The notes beneath the pieces are model-generated. The model did not search any database, had not been told where the DNA came from, and worked only from the letters and a program-made list of their open reading frames with translations. Position numbers and translations under genes: made by a program. 14,562 nt of DNA from Bacteroidales bacterium UBA4318 (GTDB lineage: Bacteria; Bacteroidota; Bacteroidia; Bacteroidales; UBA932): assembly GCA_002393895.1 (NCBI GenBank), contig DGUE01000151.1, positions 1-14,562 of the forward strand, written 5' to 3'. The first letter of the stretch is position 1. Each line of letters starts with the position of its first letter. This document shows positions 6,022 to 13,746 of the stretch, piece after piece.

Positions 6022-7672
6022 AGCGCTTTGGCTCGGTGTCGCCGAGGCGGGCCTTGCGGTTCTCTTCGTATTCGGAGTAGCTGCCCTCAAAGAAATACAC
6101 ACTCGAATCACCCTCAAAAGCGAGGATGTGCGTGGCGATGCGGTCCAGGAACCAGCGGTCGTGGGAGATGACCACTGCACAACCGGCGAAGTTCTCAAGG
6201 CCCTCCTCCAGTGCGCGTATGGTGTTCACGTCCACATCGTTTGTAGGCTCGTCGAGCAGAAGCACGTTGCCCTCGTCTTTAAGGGTCAAGGCCAGATGAA
6301 GGCGGTTCCTCTCACCTCCGGAGAGCACTCCGCAGAGCTTCTCCTGGTCGGCGCCGGAGAAGTTGAAACGCGAGACCCATGAACGGGCGTTGATGTCCCT
6401 TCCACCCAGCCTCACCCACTCGGAGTTGCCCGCGATAGTCTCGAACACGGTCTTGTCCGGATCGATGCTCTTATGCTGCTGGTCCACATAGGAAATCTTC
6501 ACCGTCTCCCCTATCTCGATAGTTCCGGCATCGGCCTTTTCGAGGCCCATTATCAGGCGGAAGAGAGTGGTCTTGCCGGCGCCGTTGGGGCCGATAACGC
6601 CCACTATGCCGGCAGGTGGCAGCACGAAGGACAGGTCCTCGAACAGGACCTTATCCCCATAAGCCTTGGTAACTCCCTTGAAATCAATGACTTTATTACC
6701 AAGCCTCGGGCCGTTCGGGATATAAATCTCCAGGTTCTGCTCCTTTTCGCGGGCATCGGCGGACGCCAGCTTCTCGTATGCACCCAGACGGGCCTTGCTC
6801 TTGACATGGCGGGCCTTGGGGGCCATCCTGGCCCACTCGAGTTCGTGCTCCAGGGTCTTGCGGCGCTTGCTCTCCTGCTTCTCTTCCATCGCCAGGCGGG
6901 TGGTCTTCTGCTCCAGCCAGGAGGAATAATTCCCCTTCCAGGGAATGCCCTCTCCGCGGTCCAGTTCCAGGATCCATCCGGCCACATTATCGAGGAAGTA
7001 ACGGTCGTGAGTGACAGCTATGACCGTACCCTTGTACTGCTGGAGATGGGCCTCCAGCCACTGGATGCTTTCGGTATCGAGATGGTTGGTGGGTTCGTCC
7101 AGCAGCAACACATCCGGTTTCTGCAAAAGCAGGCGGCACAGGGCCACGCGGCGGCGTTCGCCTCCGGAAAGATTCTTGACGAGGGCATCGGACGGAGGGC
7201 ACTGGAGGGCATCCATAGCGCGCTCAAGCCTTGAATCTATCTCCCAGCCATCAGCATGCTCTATCAGTTCGGTGAGTTCCCCCTGACGCTCTATGAGGGC
7301 ATTCATCTCATCGTCCGAAAGGGGCTCCATGAACTTGGCAGAAATCTCCTCGTATTCGCGGAGAAGGTCCACCACCTCCTGCACTCCCTCCTTCACAACA
7401 TCCAGCACGGTCTTTTCCGGGTCCATCTGGGGTTCCTGCTCCAGATAGCCCACGGAGTAGCCGGGGGCCCAGACAACCTCGCCGCGGTAGGCTTTTTCCA
7501 CCCCGGCGATAATCTTCAGGAGCGTAGACTTTCCGGAGCCGTTCAGGCCGATGATGCCTATCTTGGCGCCGTAGAAGAAGGAAAGGTAGATATCCTTCAG
7601 GATGACCTTGTTGTTGTGGGGCAGGACCTTGCCCACCCCGTTCATCGAGAATATTATCTTTTCGTCTGCCAT
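5996..7672 (-). CDS. ettA: Energy-dependent translational throttle protein (ABC-F ATPase)
   Basis: This 558-residue soluble ABC-F protein has two ATPase domains. Domain 1 carries Walker A GLNGSGKST (42-50), the signature LSGGERRR (168-175) and Walker B with catalytic E193 in LLLDEPTNH. Domain 2 carries GPNGAGKTT (361-369), LSGGERNR (450-457) and E474 in LLLDEPTND. The segment RYFLDNVAGWILELDRGEGI (224-243) and the KRFKYKKLME tail closely match E. coli EttA, as does the length. EttA binds the ribosomal E site and gates entry into elongation according to ATP/ADP level; an antibiotic-resistance ABC-F is unlikely given this identity. It begins 12 bases after infB ends, as the last gene of a translation-linked operon. 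Its stop overlaps the convergent PIN toxin gene, and no terminator is visible there. Confidence 0.95.
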   Translation of the reverse strand: MADEKIIFSMNGVGKVLPHNNKVILKDIYLSFFYGAKIGIIGLNGSGKSTLLKIIAGVEKAYRGEVVWAPGYSVGYLEQEPQMDPEKTVLDVVKEGVQEVVDLLREYEEISAKFMEPLSDDEMNALIERQGELTELIEHADGWEIDSRLERAMDALQCPPSDALVKNLSGGERRRVALCRLLLQKPDVLLLDEPTNHLDTESIQWLEAHLQQYKGTVIAVTHDRYFLDNVAGWILELDRGEGIPWKGNYSSWLEQKTTRLAMEEKQESKRRKTLEHELEWARMAPKARHVKSKARLGAYEKLASADAREKEQNLEIYIPNGPRLGNKVIDFKGVTKAYGDKVLFEDLSFVLPPAGIVGVIGPNGAGKTTLFRLIMGLEKADAGTIEIGETVKISYVDQQHKSIDPDKTVFETIAGNSEWVRLGGRDINARSWVSRFNFSGADQEKLCGVLSGGERNRLHLALTLKDEGNVLLLDEPTNDVDVNTIRALEEGLENFAGCAVVISHDRWFLDRIATHILAFEGDSSVYFFEGSYSEYEENRKARLGDTEPKRFKYKKLME

Positions 7673-7684
7673 ACAGGGGGCTCT

Positions 7685-10492
7685 TTACAGGGTCCTCTTG
7701 ATTTCCACGATCTTGAAGGCTTCGATGAAGTCGCCTTCCTTGATGTCGTTGAAGCCGGCGATGCTCATACCGCATTCCTTGCCTGCGGCAACCTCCTTCA
7801 CGTCGTCCTTGCCTATCTTCAGCGAACCGAGTTCGCCGGTGTAGACCACGATGCCGTCGCGGATGAGGCGTACGGACACCTTCGGGACCATCTTACCCTC
7901 GCGCATGATACATCCGGCGATGGTGCCGACCTTGCTGATATGGAAAGTCTGCTTGATCTCTGCGGTAGCGATGACCTCTTCCTTCTTCTCGGGCTCGAGC
8001 ATACCCTCCATACCGTCCTTCACCTCGTTGATGGCGTCGTAGATGACGGAGTAGAGGCGGATTTCGATGCCTTCCTTCTCGGCAGCCCTGCGGGCCTCGA
8101 CGGTCGGGCGCACCTGGAAACCTATGATGACTGCGTCGGATGCCTCGGCGAGCAGGATATCGCTCTCGGAGATGGCACCCACGGCCTTGTGGATCACGTT
8201 CACGCGGATGCTCTCGGTGCTGAGCTTGATGAGGGAGTCGGACAGTGCCTCCACGGAACCGTCCACATCACCCTTGACAATGATATTGAGTTCCTTGAAG
8301 TTGCCGATGCTGATGCGGCGGCCGATCTCTTCGAGGGTCATGTGCTTCTGGGTCTTGATGCCCTGGATGCGGATGAGCTGCTCGCGCTTGGCGGCAATGC
8401 TCTTGGCCTCCTTCTCGTCTGTCATCACGTTGAACTTCTCGCCTGCGGCGGGAGCGCCGTTCAGGCCGAGCACGGATACAGGAGTGGAAGGGCCCGCCTC
8501 CGTAACGCGCTGGCCACGCTCATTGAACATGCTGCGCACGCGGCCGAAGTAACTGCCGCTCAACACGATGTCTCCCTGGTGAAGGGTTCCGTTCTGAACG
8601 AGGATGGTGGCCAGATAGCCGCGGCCCTTGTCCAGCGAAGACTCGATGACGGCACCGGAAGCAAGCCTCTTGGGATTGGCCTTGAGGTTGAGGAGGTCCG
8701 CCTCCAGGAGAACCTTTTCGAGGAGTTTGTCCACATTGATGCCATGCTTGGCGGAAATCTCCTGGCACTGGTACTTACCTCCCCAGGCCTCGGTGAGGAT
8801 GTTCATCTGGGAGAGCTGCTGGTAAATCTTGTCGGCAGATGCGCCGGGCTTATCTATCTTGTTGATAGCGAATACCATAGGCACGCCGGCAGCCTGGGCA
8901 TGGTTGATTGCCTCAACCGTCTGGGGCATCACGGCGTCGTCCGCCGCGATGATGATTATGGCGAGGTCGGTCATCTGGGCGCCTCGGGCACGCATGGCCG
9001 TGAAGGCCTCGTGGCCAGGGGTATCCAGGAAAGTGATGCGGCGGCCGTCCTCGAGCTGCACGTTGTATGCACCTATGTGCTGGGTGATTCCGCCCGCCTC
9101 ACCGGCAATGACGTTAGTCTTGCGGATGTAGTCGAGCAGCGAGGTCTTACCATGGTCTACGTGGCCCATCACGGTGATAACCGGAGGACGGGATACGAGA
9201 TCCTCCTCCTTATCTGCCTGCTCGGCCGATTCTATCTCGTTGGTGAGTTCAGCACCCACAAATTCAACTTTATATCCGAACTCCTCGGCCACCAGCACGA
9301 GGGCCTCGGCGTCGAGACGCTGGTTGATGGACACCATCAGTCCAAGGCTCATGCACGCACCGATAACGTTGTTTACCGGGGTGTTGTTCATGAGGGTGGC
9401 AAGGTCGTTCACCGTAACGAACTCCGTAACTTTCAGCACCTTGCCCTCTGCGGAGGCCTGCTCCCTCTCTTCCTGGCTGCGCTGGGCGGCAAGCTCGCGC
9501 TTCTCCTTGCGGTACTTGGCTCCGAAGTTGTTCTTCTTGCCCTCGTTCATCTTGGCGTAGGTCTCCTTGACCTGCTTCTGGATCTCCTTCTGCATCTCCT
9601 CCATCTCGGCCTCGGTCATGGCGGGCTTGAAGCGGTCCCGTTTGCGGCCCTTGCCGCTTCCCTGCTGGGCTGCGGGCTTGTTGTCTTTCTTGGCGTTGCG
9701 GTCGATGTTCGCACCTGCCTTGGCCACATCCACTTTCTGGGTGCCCTTGGCTATGCGCTCGCGCTTCTTGGCAGGTTTCTTGTCGAACTGGGAAAGGTCG
9801 ATCTTACCTACTACCTTGAATCCTTCTTCCTTCTGTGCCTCAGGGGTTTGCTTGGCAGGGGCAACAGGCTCGGGTTCAGGGGCAGGGGCAGGCTCAGGCT
9901 CAACGACCGGTTCAGGAGTCGGCTCAGGTTCCGGTTCGGGTTCAGGCTCCGGTTCAGGCTTCGGTTCAGGCTGGGCAGAAGAGGCTTCCGCCTCTGGAGC
10001 ATTTTCCCGTACAGGGTCGCTTTGCGACGCGGAAGAGGCGGAAGCCCCTTCTGCCGGTTCGGGTTCCGGCTCGACAGGAGCGGCAGAGGTTTCTGCCTCT
10101 GGAGCATTTTCCCGTACAGGGTCGCTTTGCGACGCGGAAGAGGCGGGAACCTCTGCCGTGGGCTTAGGCTCCGGCTTGGGCTCGGCCTTCTTGTGGGAAA
10201 GAGTATTGCTGCGCACGATTACGCGCTCCTCTTCCTCCTCCTCGATCACCTCATCCTTCTTCTTCCCGGAATTCTCCAGGATATCCGACATCTTGATGGC
10301 CCTCTCATTGGCTTCCTCCGCAGCCTTCAGGTCTGCCCCGAATTGCTTCTGGATGGCGGGCATGTACTCGTCGGAGACCTTTGCATTAGGATTCTCCTCA
10401 ACATCCGCGCCCTGCGCTTTGAGAAAGTCTACGATGTCCTGCAGTCCAATATTGAACTGCCGCATTATTTTGTTCAGTCTGATTTCTGCCAT
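7685..10492 (-). CDS. infB: Translation initiation factor IF-2, with two in-frame palindromic elements
   Basis: This 935-residue GTPase brings fMet-tRNA to the 30S subunit and promotes subunit joining. Residues 1-52 form the IF2_N fold ([20 protein letters not shown]). Residues about 75-345 are a disordered linker, acidic at 81-90, Pro-Glu repeats at about 174-209 and Lys-rich after 240. A second N-domain (352-412) precedes the G domain: GHVDHGKT (443-450), GGIT (467-470), DTPGH (490-494) and NKID (544-547). The C-terminal fMet-tRNA-binding domains follow to the end at TL. The peptide [18 protein letters not shown] occurs at residues 117-134 and again at 152-169, encoded by a palindromic DNA element (see 9974-10055 and 10082-10157). 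It lies 23 bases after nusA and 12 before ettA. Confidence 0.98.
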   Translation of the reverse strand: MAEIRLNKIMRQFNIGLQDIVDFLKAQGADVEENPNAKVSDEYMPAIQKQFGADLKAAEEANERAIKMSDILENSGKKKDEVIEEEEEERVIVRSNTLSHKKAEPKPEPKPTAEVPASSASQSDPVRENAPEAETSAAPVEPEPEPAEGASASSASQSDPVRENAPEAEASSAQPEPKPEPEPEPEPEPEPTPEPVVEPEPAPAPEPEPVAPAKQTPEAQKEEGFKVVGKIDLSQFDKKPAKKRERIAKGTQKVDVAKAGANIDRNAKKDNKPAAQQGSGKGRKRDRFKPAMTEAEMEEMQKEIQKQVKETYAKMNEGKKNNFGAKYRKEKRELAAQRSQEEREQASAEGKVLKVTEFVTVNDLATLMNNTPVNNVIGACMSLGLMVSINQRLDAEALVLVAEEFGYKVEFVGAELTNEIESAEQADKEEDLVSRPPVITVMGHVDHGKTSLLDYIRKTNVIAGEAGGITQHIGAYNVQLEDGRRITFLDTPGHEAFTAMRARGAQMTDLAIIIIAADDAVMPQTVEAINHAQAAGVPMVFAINKIDKPGASADKIYQQLSQMNILTEAWGGKYQCQEISAKHGINVDKLLEKVLLEADLLNLKANPKRLASGAVIESSLDKGRGYLATILVQNGTLHQGDIVLSGSYFGRVRSMFNERGQRVTEAGPSTPVSVLGLNGAPAAGEKFNVMTDEKEAKSIAAKREQLIRIQGIKTQKHMTLEEIGRRISIGNFKELNIIVKGDVDGSVEALSDSLIKLSTESIRVNVIHKAVGAISESDILLAEASDAVIIGFQVRPTVEARRAAEKEGIEIRLYSVIYDAINEVKDGMEGMLEPEKKEEVIATAEIKQTFHISKVGTIAGCIMREGKMVPKVSVRLIRDGIVVYTGELGSLKIGKDDVKEVAAGKECGMSIAGFNDIKEGDFIEAFKIVEIKRTL
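9866..9973 (-). repeat. Degenerate Pro-Glu coding microrepeat in infB linker
   Basis: Imperfect tandem units of the type GGTTC(A/C/G)GG(C/T)TC run through this stretch and encode the repeated Pro-Glu/Pro-Ala dipeptides of the IF-2 linker (about residues 174-209). Such repeats change length easily by slippage; the unit of 6 bases keeps the frame. Confidence 0.75.
9974..10055. repeat. In-frame palindromic element, infB copy 1
   Basis: This is an 82-base unit with 22-base inverted arms (9974-9995 and 10034-10055), one mismatch, starting GGCAGA and ending TCTGCC. It encloses a 38-base core (9996-10033) with an inner palindrome GTCGCTTTGCGAC (10017-10029). Bases 9990-10041 are identical to 10095-10146 in copy 2. 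It reads through without a stop in the infB frame. Confidence 0.85.
10082..10157. repeat. In-frame palindromic element, infB copy 2
   Basis: This is a 76-base unit with 19-base inverted arms (10082-10100 and 10139-10157) and two mismatches of the C/T kind that RNA would tolerate as wobble pairs. The 38-base core at 10101-10138 is identical to that of copy 1. Relative to copy 1, both arms have lost three bases and both have changed the same C to T, so pairing is kept. The total length differs by six bases, so the frame is kept. Confidence 0.85.
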
Positions 10493-10515
10493 ATTTTAAC
10501 CCCTGTAGTTTTTGA

Positions 10516-11802
10516 TTAGTCTTCGAATTCAGCGGAAAGGATGCTGCGCACATCTTCCACGGTCTCCATGTCGAGATCGGCCCTCTTGGCGAGGTCTTCG
10601 GGATCGATGGCGAGAACGCTGCGGGCGGTGTCGCATCCGATGCTCTTAAGCTTGTCGATAACCCAACCGTCGATGGTGCGGCCGTATTCGGGATTGGTGA
10701 ATTCTTCGAGGGCGACGTCATCCTCTTCCTCCGCTGCAATCTCTCCCTTGGGAGTTTCGCGCCATACTTCGATCTCGCGGCCCACCAGCATGCCGGCAAG
10801 CTGCACGTTCACACCACCGCGGCCGATACCTTTCTGCACCTCCTCGGGAAGCATGTACACCTTCACCTTGTCGTCGGGGGATTCGCCCATGTCGATGGAG
10901 CTGACGCGGGCGGGAGTGAGTGCGCGCTGGATGAGGAGCTTGGGATTGCTGCTCCACTGCAGCACGTCGATATTCTCGTTGCGGAGCTCGCGGACGATGC
11001 CGATCACGCGGCCGCCCTTCACACCTATACATGCTCCGATAGGATCGATTCGCTCATCGTAGGATTCAACTGCAACCTTGGCGCGCTCGCCGGGCACACG
11101 GACCACCTTCTTGATGGTGATGAGGCCGTCTGCGATCTCGGGAACCTCCATCTCGAAGAGCCTTGCAAGGAAGTCGGGATCCACGCGGGAGAGGGTGATG
11201 TAGGGAGTGGTGTTGTTGCGCATCTCCACCTTCTTGATGATGGCGCGCACGGTGTCGTTCTTCTTGAAACGCTCGCCGGGAATCTGCTCCTCCTTGGGGA
11301 TGTGGAGTTCGTTGCCGTCTTCGTCGAGAAGCAGCACCTCGCGGCTCCATGTCTGGTAGATCTCACCGGTGAACACCTCGCCCACCTTCTCGGAGTACTT
11401 CTTGTAGACGTTGGCCTTTTCGATGTCCATGATGCGGCCCTGAAGGTTCTGACGGATGTTCAGGATGCCGCGGCGGCCGAATGCGGAAAGCGGGAGCTTC
11501 TTGGCATAGGTGTCGCCGATTTCGTAGTCGTCATCGCCACTGTCCTTGCGCACCTCGTCGAGGGTCATTTCGGAAGCGGGGTTCTCCACCTCTTCCACAA
11601 TCTCGAAGTTCTGGTAGATCTCGCAGGTACCCTTGTCCACGTTTACGATCACGTCGAAGTTATCGGCGGAGCCGTAGGTCTTGGCAATCTGGGTAAGGAA
11701 CACGTCTTTCAGAACGCCCATCATCACGGGGCGGTCGATGTTCTTCTCTTCCTTGAAGTCCTTGAAGGCATCAATCAAGGTTACTTTTTCTTCTTTGTTC
11801 AT
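10516..11802 (-). CDS. nusA: Transcription termination/antitermination factor NusA
   Basis: This 428-residue protein binds RNA polymerase and modulates pausing, termination and antitermination. The N-terminal polymerase-binding domain spans about 1-125 (LIDAFKDFKEEKNIDR near the start). The S1 domain starts at about 138 (GEVFTGEIYQ). KH1 contains the GxxG loop in CIGVKGGRV and KH2 has GIGRGGVNVQ. A single helix-hairpin-helix-like C-terminal segment (about 379-428, SIGCDTARSVLAIDPEDLAKRADLD) resembles one of the acidic repeats of the E. coli protein, which has two. It lies 9 bases after rimP and 23 before infB, the classic rimP-nusA-infB order. NusA may act on its own leader, where a terminator-like hairpin is visible at 12086-12114. 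Confidence 0.97.
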   Translation of the reverse strand: MNKEEKVTLIDAFKDFKEEKNIDRPVMMGVLKDVFLTQIAKTYGSADNFDVIVNVDKGTCEIYQNFEIVEEVENPASEMTLDEVRKDSGDDDYEIGDTYAKKLPLSAFGRRGILNIRQNLQGRIMDIEKANVYKKYSEKVGEVFTGEIYQTWSREVLLLDEDGNELHIPKEEQIPGERFKKNDTVRAIIKKVEMRNNTTPYITLSRVDPDFLARLFEMEVPEIADGLITIKKVVRVPGERAKVAVESYDERIDPIGACIGVKGGRVIGIVRELRNENIDVLQWSSNPKLLIQRALTPARVSSIDMGESPDDKVKVYMLPEEVQKGIGRGGVNVQLAGMLVGREIEVWRETPKGEIAAEEEDDVALEEFTNPEYGRTIDGWVIDKLKSIGCDTARSVLAIDPEDLAKRADLDMETVEDVRSILSAEFED

Positions 11803-11811
11803 CTATATCTG

Positions 11812-12075
11812 TTATTTATCGTTTGCAAGCAGGGTGTCGGCCTCTTCGGGGCTGATTCCAAGGGAACCCACGGTAAGGGCGTAATCTTCGATGTCGCGGT
11901 CGAAGGCCGCCAGCACGGCGCGGTGCACGAACTCGCAGTCTGCAAGGTCGGCGCCTCCGTCTTTGTCGATGGTTACATCGAAGTTGTTATCGTCGTCCGC
12001 GGCGATTTCCACAACGCGGCAGCCACGTTCCGCGGCCGCTTTGTCCAGTACCGGTTGAAGTTCAGTTTTTTCCAT
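11812..12075 (-). CDS. rimP: Ribosome maturation factor RimP, N-terminal domain only
   Basis: This 87-residue protein starts at the ATG ending at 12075. The open frame continues upstream to 12261 but would cross the promoter, so the shorter form is preferred. Residues 5-72 show the RimP N-terminal domain: an N-terminal helix, a VVEIAADDDNNFDVTID strand pair, a DCEFVHRAVLAAF helix, then DRDIEDYALTVGSLGIS, matching the family's DRDVEDFELEVGSAGL from memory. Normal RimP is about 150 residues with a C-terminal SH3-like domain; here only LANDK follows and nusA starts 9 bases later, so the second domain is absent rather than frameshifted into the gap. RimP helps assemble the 30S subunit by binding S12. 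Position ahead of nusA supports the assignment. Confidence 0.85.
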   Translation of the reverse strand: MEKTELQPVLDKAAAERGCRVVEIAADDDNNFDVTIDKDGGADLADCEFVHRAVLAAFDRDIEDYALTVGSLGISPEEADTLLANDK

Positions 12076-12085
12076 ATTCCATAAT

Positions 12086-12114
12086 AAAAAATAGAGGACC
12101 TTGGCGGCCTCTAT
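12086..12114 (-). terminator. Terminator-like hairpin in the rimP-nusA-infB leader (possible attenuator)
   Basis: In the minus-strand transcript, ATAGAGG (12114-12108) pairs with CCTCTAT (12097-12091) around a 10-base loop and is followed directly by six U residues (12091-12086), 11 bases before the rimP start. No minus-strand gene lies between it and the promoter, so it could act as an attenuator or translation-control hairpin rather than end another gene. Confidence 0.55.
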
Positions 12115-12128
12115 CTCGTTCACGGACA

Positions 12129-12160
12129 CAAAAGTAGGCAAAAAAAACGGGAAAAGCAAA
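12129..12160 (-). promoter_or_regulatory. Promoter of the rimP-nusA-infB-ettA operon
   Basis: On the minus strand, TTTG at 12160-12157 is followed after 20 bases by TACTTTTG at 12136-12129. This is a full match to the Bacteroidetes vegetative promoter. It leaves a leader of roughly 45-50 bases before rimP, holding the hairpin at 12086-12114. Confidence 0.78.
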
Positions 12161-12180
12161 CCAGGTGTGCAAAAGAGTTG

Positions 12181-12188
12181 TATTTTTG
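12181..12188 (+). promoter_or_regulatory. -7 element of the THUMP-like methyltransferase gene
   Basis: TATTTTTG fits TAnnTTTG and ends 4 bases before the ATG at 12193. The usual distance from this element to the start of transcription would put the first base at or next to the ATG, suggesting a leaderless message. No clear -33 TTTG is seen. Confidence 0.45.
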
Positions 12189-12192
12189 TAAT

Positions 12193-13551
12193 ATGACCCT
12201 GCCCGAATTCATAGCCGAGCACGAAAACGACGACCTTGCTGCGCTGGTGCTTCAGCGGCACCGCTGGCCGGATATCGACGTTTCACTTGCCGCAGAGTGC
12301 ATTGCTTCGCGCCGGAAGTTAAGGTCTAAAGTGCCGGAATGGTATGCCGATCCGTCGCTGGTCTGCCCCGTCGCCCTCAGCGCCGAGCAGTGCAGCAGCT
12401 CCGCCACAGCCGCTTACAAGGCCGCAGTGGCACAGGAGGCGTGCCGCTTGCCGCTCGAAGCCATCCGCGAGGAGCAAAGGGCCCGGCCGTGTCCCGTAAA
12501 GGGCCCCCGGTCCGGGCATTGCTCCTCCGCAAGCTTGCAACCGGCACTTCCGACATCCCTGCGGATCGCCGACTTAACCGGCGGCCTGGGAATCGACTGC
12601 TGGCAGTTTTCCAAAGTGGCAGGAGCAGTGCTGTACAACGAGATGAATCCGGCGCTGTTCGAGGCGGCAAAGGCGAATCTGAAGCGCCTCGGATGCGATA
12701 ACGTAGAATTCAGCAACATCTGCATCTCCCCGGACACCTTGCCCGGCCTGCTGGATTCATTCAAGCCGGATCTGGTGTTCGCCGATCCCGCCCGACGCTC
12801 AGAGGGCCGCAAGGTGTTTCTGCCGGAAGATTGTTCGCCGGATGTGCTTGCGCTGCAGGACATAGTTCTGGACAGGGGCTGCAAGATGCTGCTGAAGCTT
12901 TCGCCCATGGCGGATATCAGCCTGATGCTCCGCAAATTCCACTGTGTGAAGGAGTTGCATGTTGTGGAAGCGGATGGCGAATGCAAGGAACTGCTGCTCC
13001 TGCTGGAGCCCGGATTCGGCGGCGATGCGGAGATAGTCGTTGCATGTCCGGTTTCAGGTCCCGTTTCTGGCTATGACGACAGTTTCCGTTTCTTCAGGGC
13101 AGAAGAGAAGGCCGCGGTCCCCCTCTTTATTTCCGAGGCTCCGGTTCCGGGGCAGATACTCTTCGAACCGGGGCCGGCTCTTTCCAAAAGCAGCGCATTC
13201 AATCTTTTGAGCGCACGCTTCGGACTGCGCAAACTCGGCCCTTCAGCACATTTATACTGCACCTATCCTACAGATTCAGTCAGGCACCTTGCCGGATATG
13301 GCAAATGCTTTGAAATTCAAGAAGTTGCCCCTTTAGGAAAGCAGACCCTGCGCGACTTCTCCTCCCGCTGGCCCGGCGCCGAAGTCACCGCCAGGGCACT
13401 GCCATTAAGCAGCGATGAACTCCGCCTGAAACTCTCATCTCTCAGCAAAAAAGCTTCCCGCGGCGGCATGCGATGCTCCGGCACCGACCTCCACCTGTTC
13501 GGCGTCGGCACATCCATCGGCCGCCTGCTCATCTCCGCCCGTAGGACCTGA
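12193..13551 (+). CDS. Class I SAM-dependent methyltransferase with THUMP-like C-terminus (PG_1098 type)
   Basis: The ATG at 12193 is chosen; the frame runs 15 bases further up to a TTG. The protein has 452 residues. A helical N-terminal part (1-90) is followed by the methyltransferase core: motif I ADLTGGLGID (126-135) for SAM binding, NE (149-150) after strand 2, and FADPARR (196-202) at the catalytic motif IV position, resembling the DPPR of RNA guanine/cytosine methyltransferases. The C-terminal third, with VAPLGKQTLRDFSSRWPGAEVTARALPLSSDELRLKL and GGMRCSGTDLHLFGVG, fits the THUMP-like domain seen in the Porphyromonas PG_1098 family. An RNA target is likely but unknown. Residues 93-112 are encoded by a hairpin-forming insert (12469-12527). 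The gene diverges from the rimP operon and converges on the transposase gene. Confidence 0.85.
   Translation: MTLPEFIAEHENDDLAALVLQRHRWPDIDVSLAAECIASRRKLRSKVPEWYADPSLVCPVALSAEQCSSSATAAYKAAVAQEACRLPLEAIREEQRARPCPVKGPRSGHCSSASLQPALPTSLRIADLTGGLGIDCWQFSKVAGAVLYNEMNPALFEAAKANLKRLGCDNVEFSNICISPDTLPGLLDSFKPDLVFADPARRSEGRKVFLPEDCSPDVLALQDIVLDRGCKMLLKLSPMADISLMLRKFHCVKELHVVEADGECKELLLLLEPGFGGDAEIVVACPVSGPVSGYDDSFRFFRAEEKAAVPLFISEAPVPGQILFEPGPALSKSSAFNLLSARFGLRKLGPSAHLYCTYPTDSVRHLAGYGKCFEIQEVAPLGKQTLRDFSSRWPGAEVTARALPLSSDELRLKLSSLSKKASRGGMRCSGTDLHLFGVGTSIGRLLISARRT
12469..12527. repeat. Hairpin element inserted in frame in the methyltransferase gene
   Basis: GAGGAGCAA (12469-12477) and GCCCGG (12481-12486) pair with CCGGGC (12512-12517) and TTGCTCCTC (12519-12527), leaving three unpaired bases on the left and one on the right. 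The core contains CCCGTAAAGGG (12493-12503), similar to CCCGTACAGGG in the infB elements. It encodes a Cys/Pro/Arg-rich stretch just before the SAM-binding motif, where a linker would be expected. Confidence 0.6.
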
Positions 13552-13638
13552 TTCCCAAGCGTGCTTTCATGCCGTCCGTAGAACTCAATCCCCTGCGTAA
13601 TTCCCGGGGACGCCCGTAGAATCCGGCCCCGCCCCACG

Positions 13639-13676
13639 CGTGCATGCTGTCCGGATTTTAGGGACAGCAAGCGCAC
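13639..13676. repeat. REP-like palindrome, degenerate copy
   Basis: The left arm CGTGCATGCTGTCC (13639-13652) is identical to that of the neighbouring copy. The right arm GGACAGCAAGCGCAC (13662-13676) has drifted and pairs imperfectly. The loop is GGATTTTAG. Confidence 0.75.
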
Positions 13677-13690
13677 TTTGGACCGAAAAA

Positions 13691-13727
13691 CGTGCATGCT
13701 GTCCCGGTTTTGAGGACAGCATGCACG
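13691..13727. repeat. REP-like palindrome, perfect copy
   Basis: CGTGCATGCTGTCC (13691-13704) pairs perfectly over 14 bp with GGACAGCATGCACG (13714-13727) around the 9-base loop CGGTTTTGA. It lies 20 bases beyond the RAYT stop codon and repeats the unit at 13639 in the same orientation. Confidence 0.85.
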
Positions 13728-13746
13728 CGAGAGGCTAGGATACCTA

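Larger units (their letters stand above)
13552..13746. other. Intergenic region between methyltransferase and RAYT genes
   Basis: There is no gene in these 195 bases. The right part holds two REP-like hairpins (13639-13727). The tetranucleotide GTAG appears within CCGTAG at 13541 (just inside the preceding gene), 13578 and 13616, at steps of 37 and 38 bases. The hairpins may also end transcription from both flanking convergent genes. Confidence 0.6.

Noticed and set aside
9974..10157. Simple tandem duplication of infB linker coding sequence
   Set aside because: Not excluded, but the duplication edges coincide with inverted arms and the arms changed in step, which plain duplication does not predict; kept as the main alternative.
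7256..10519. Very long plus-strand open frame (over 1000 codons) opposite infB
   Set aside because: It mirrors infB almost end to end and is explained by the codon bias of that gene; its protein is Leu/His/Gly/Asp-rich with no recognisable domain, while the minus strand encodes a clear IF-2.
12076..12261. Upstream extension of RimP by 62 residues
   Set aside because: It crosses the operon promoter and leader hairpin and enters the divergent gene; the family match begins just after the ATG ending at 12075.
13639..13727. CRISPR array
   Set aside because: There are only two units, they are palindromic and diverged in the right arm, and no cas genes are near; REP-like hairpins beside a RAYT explain them.
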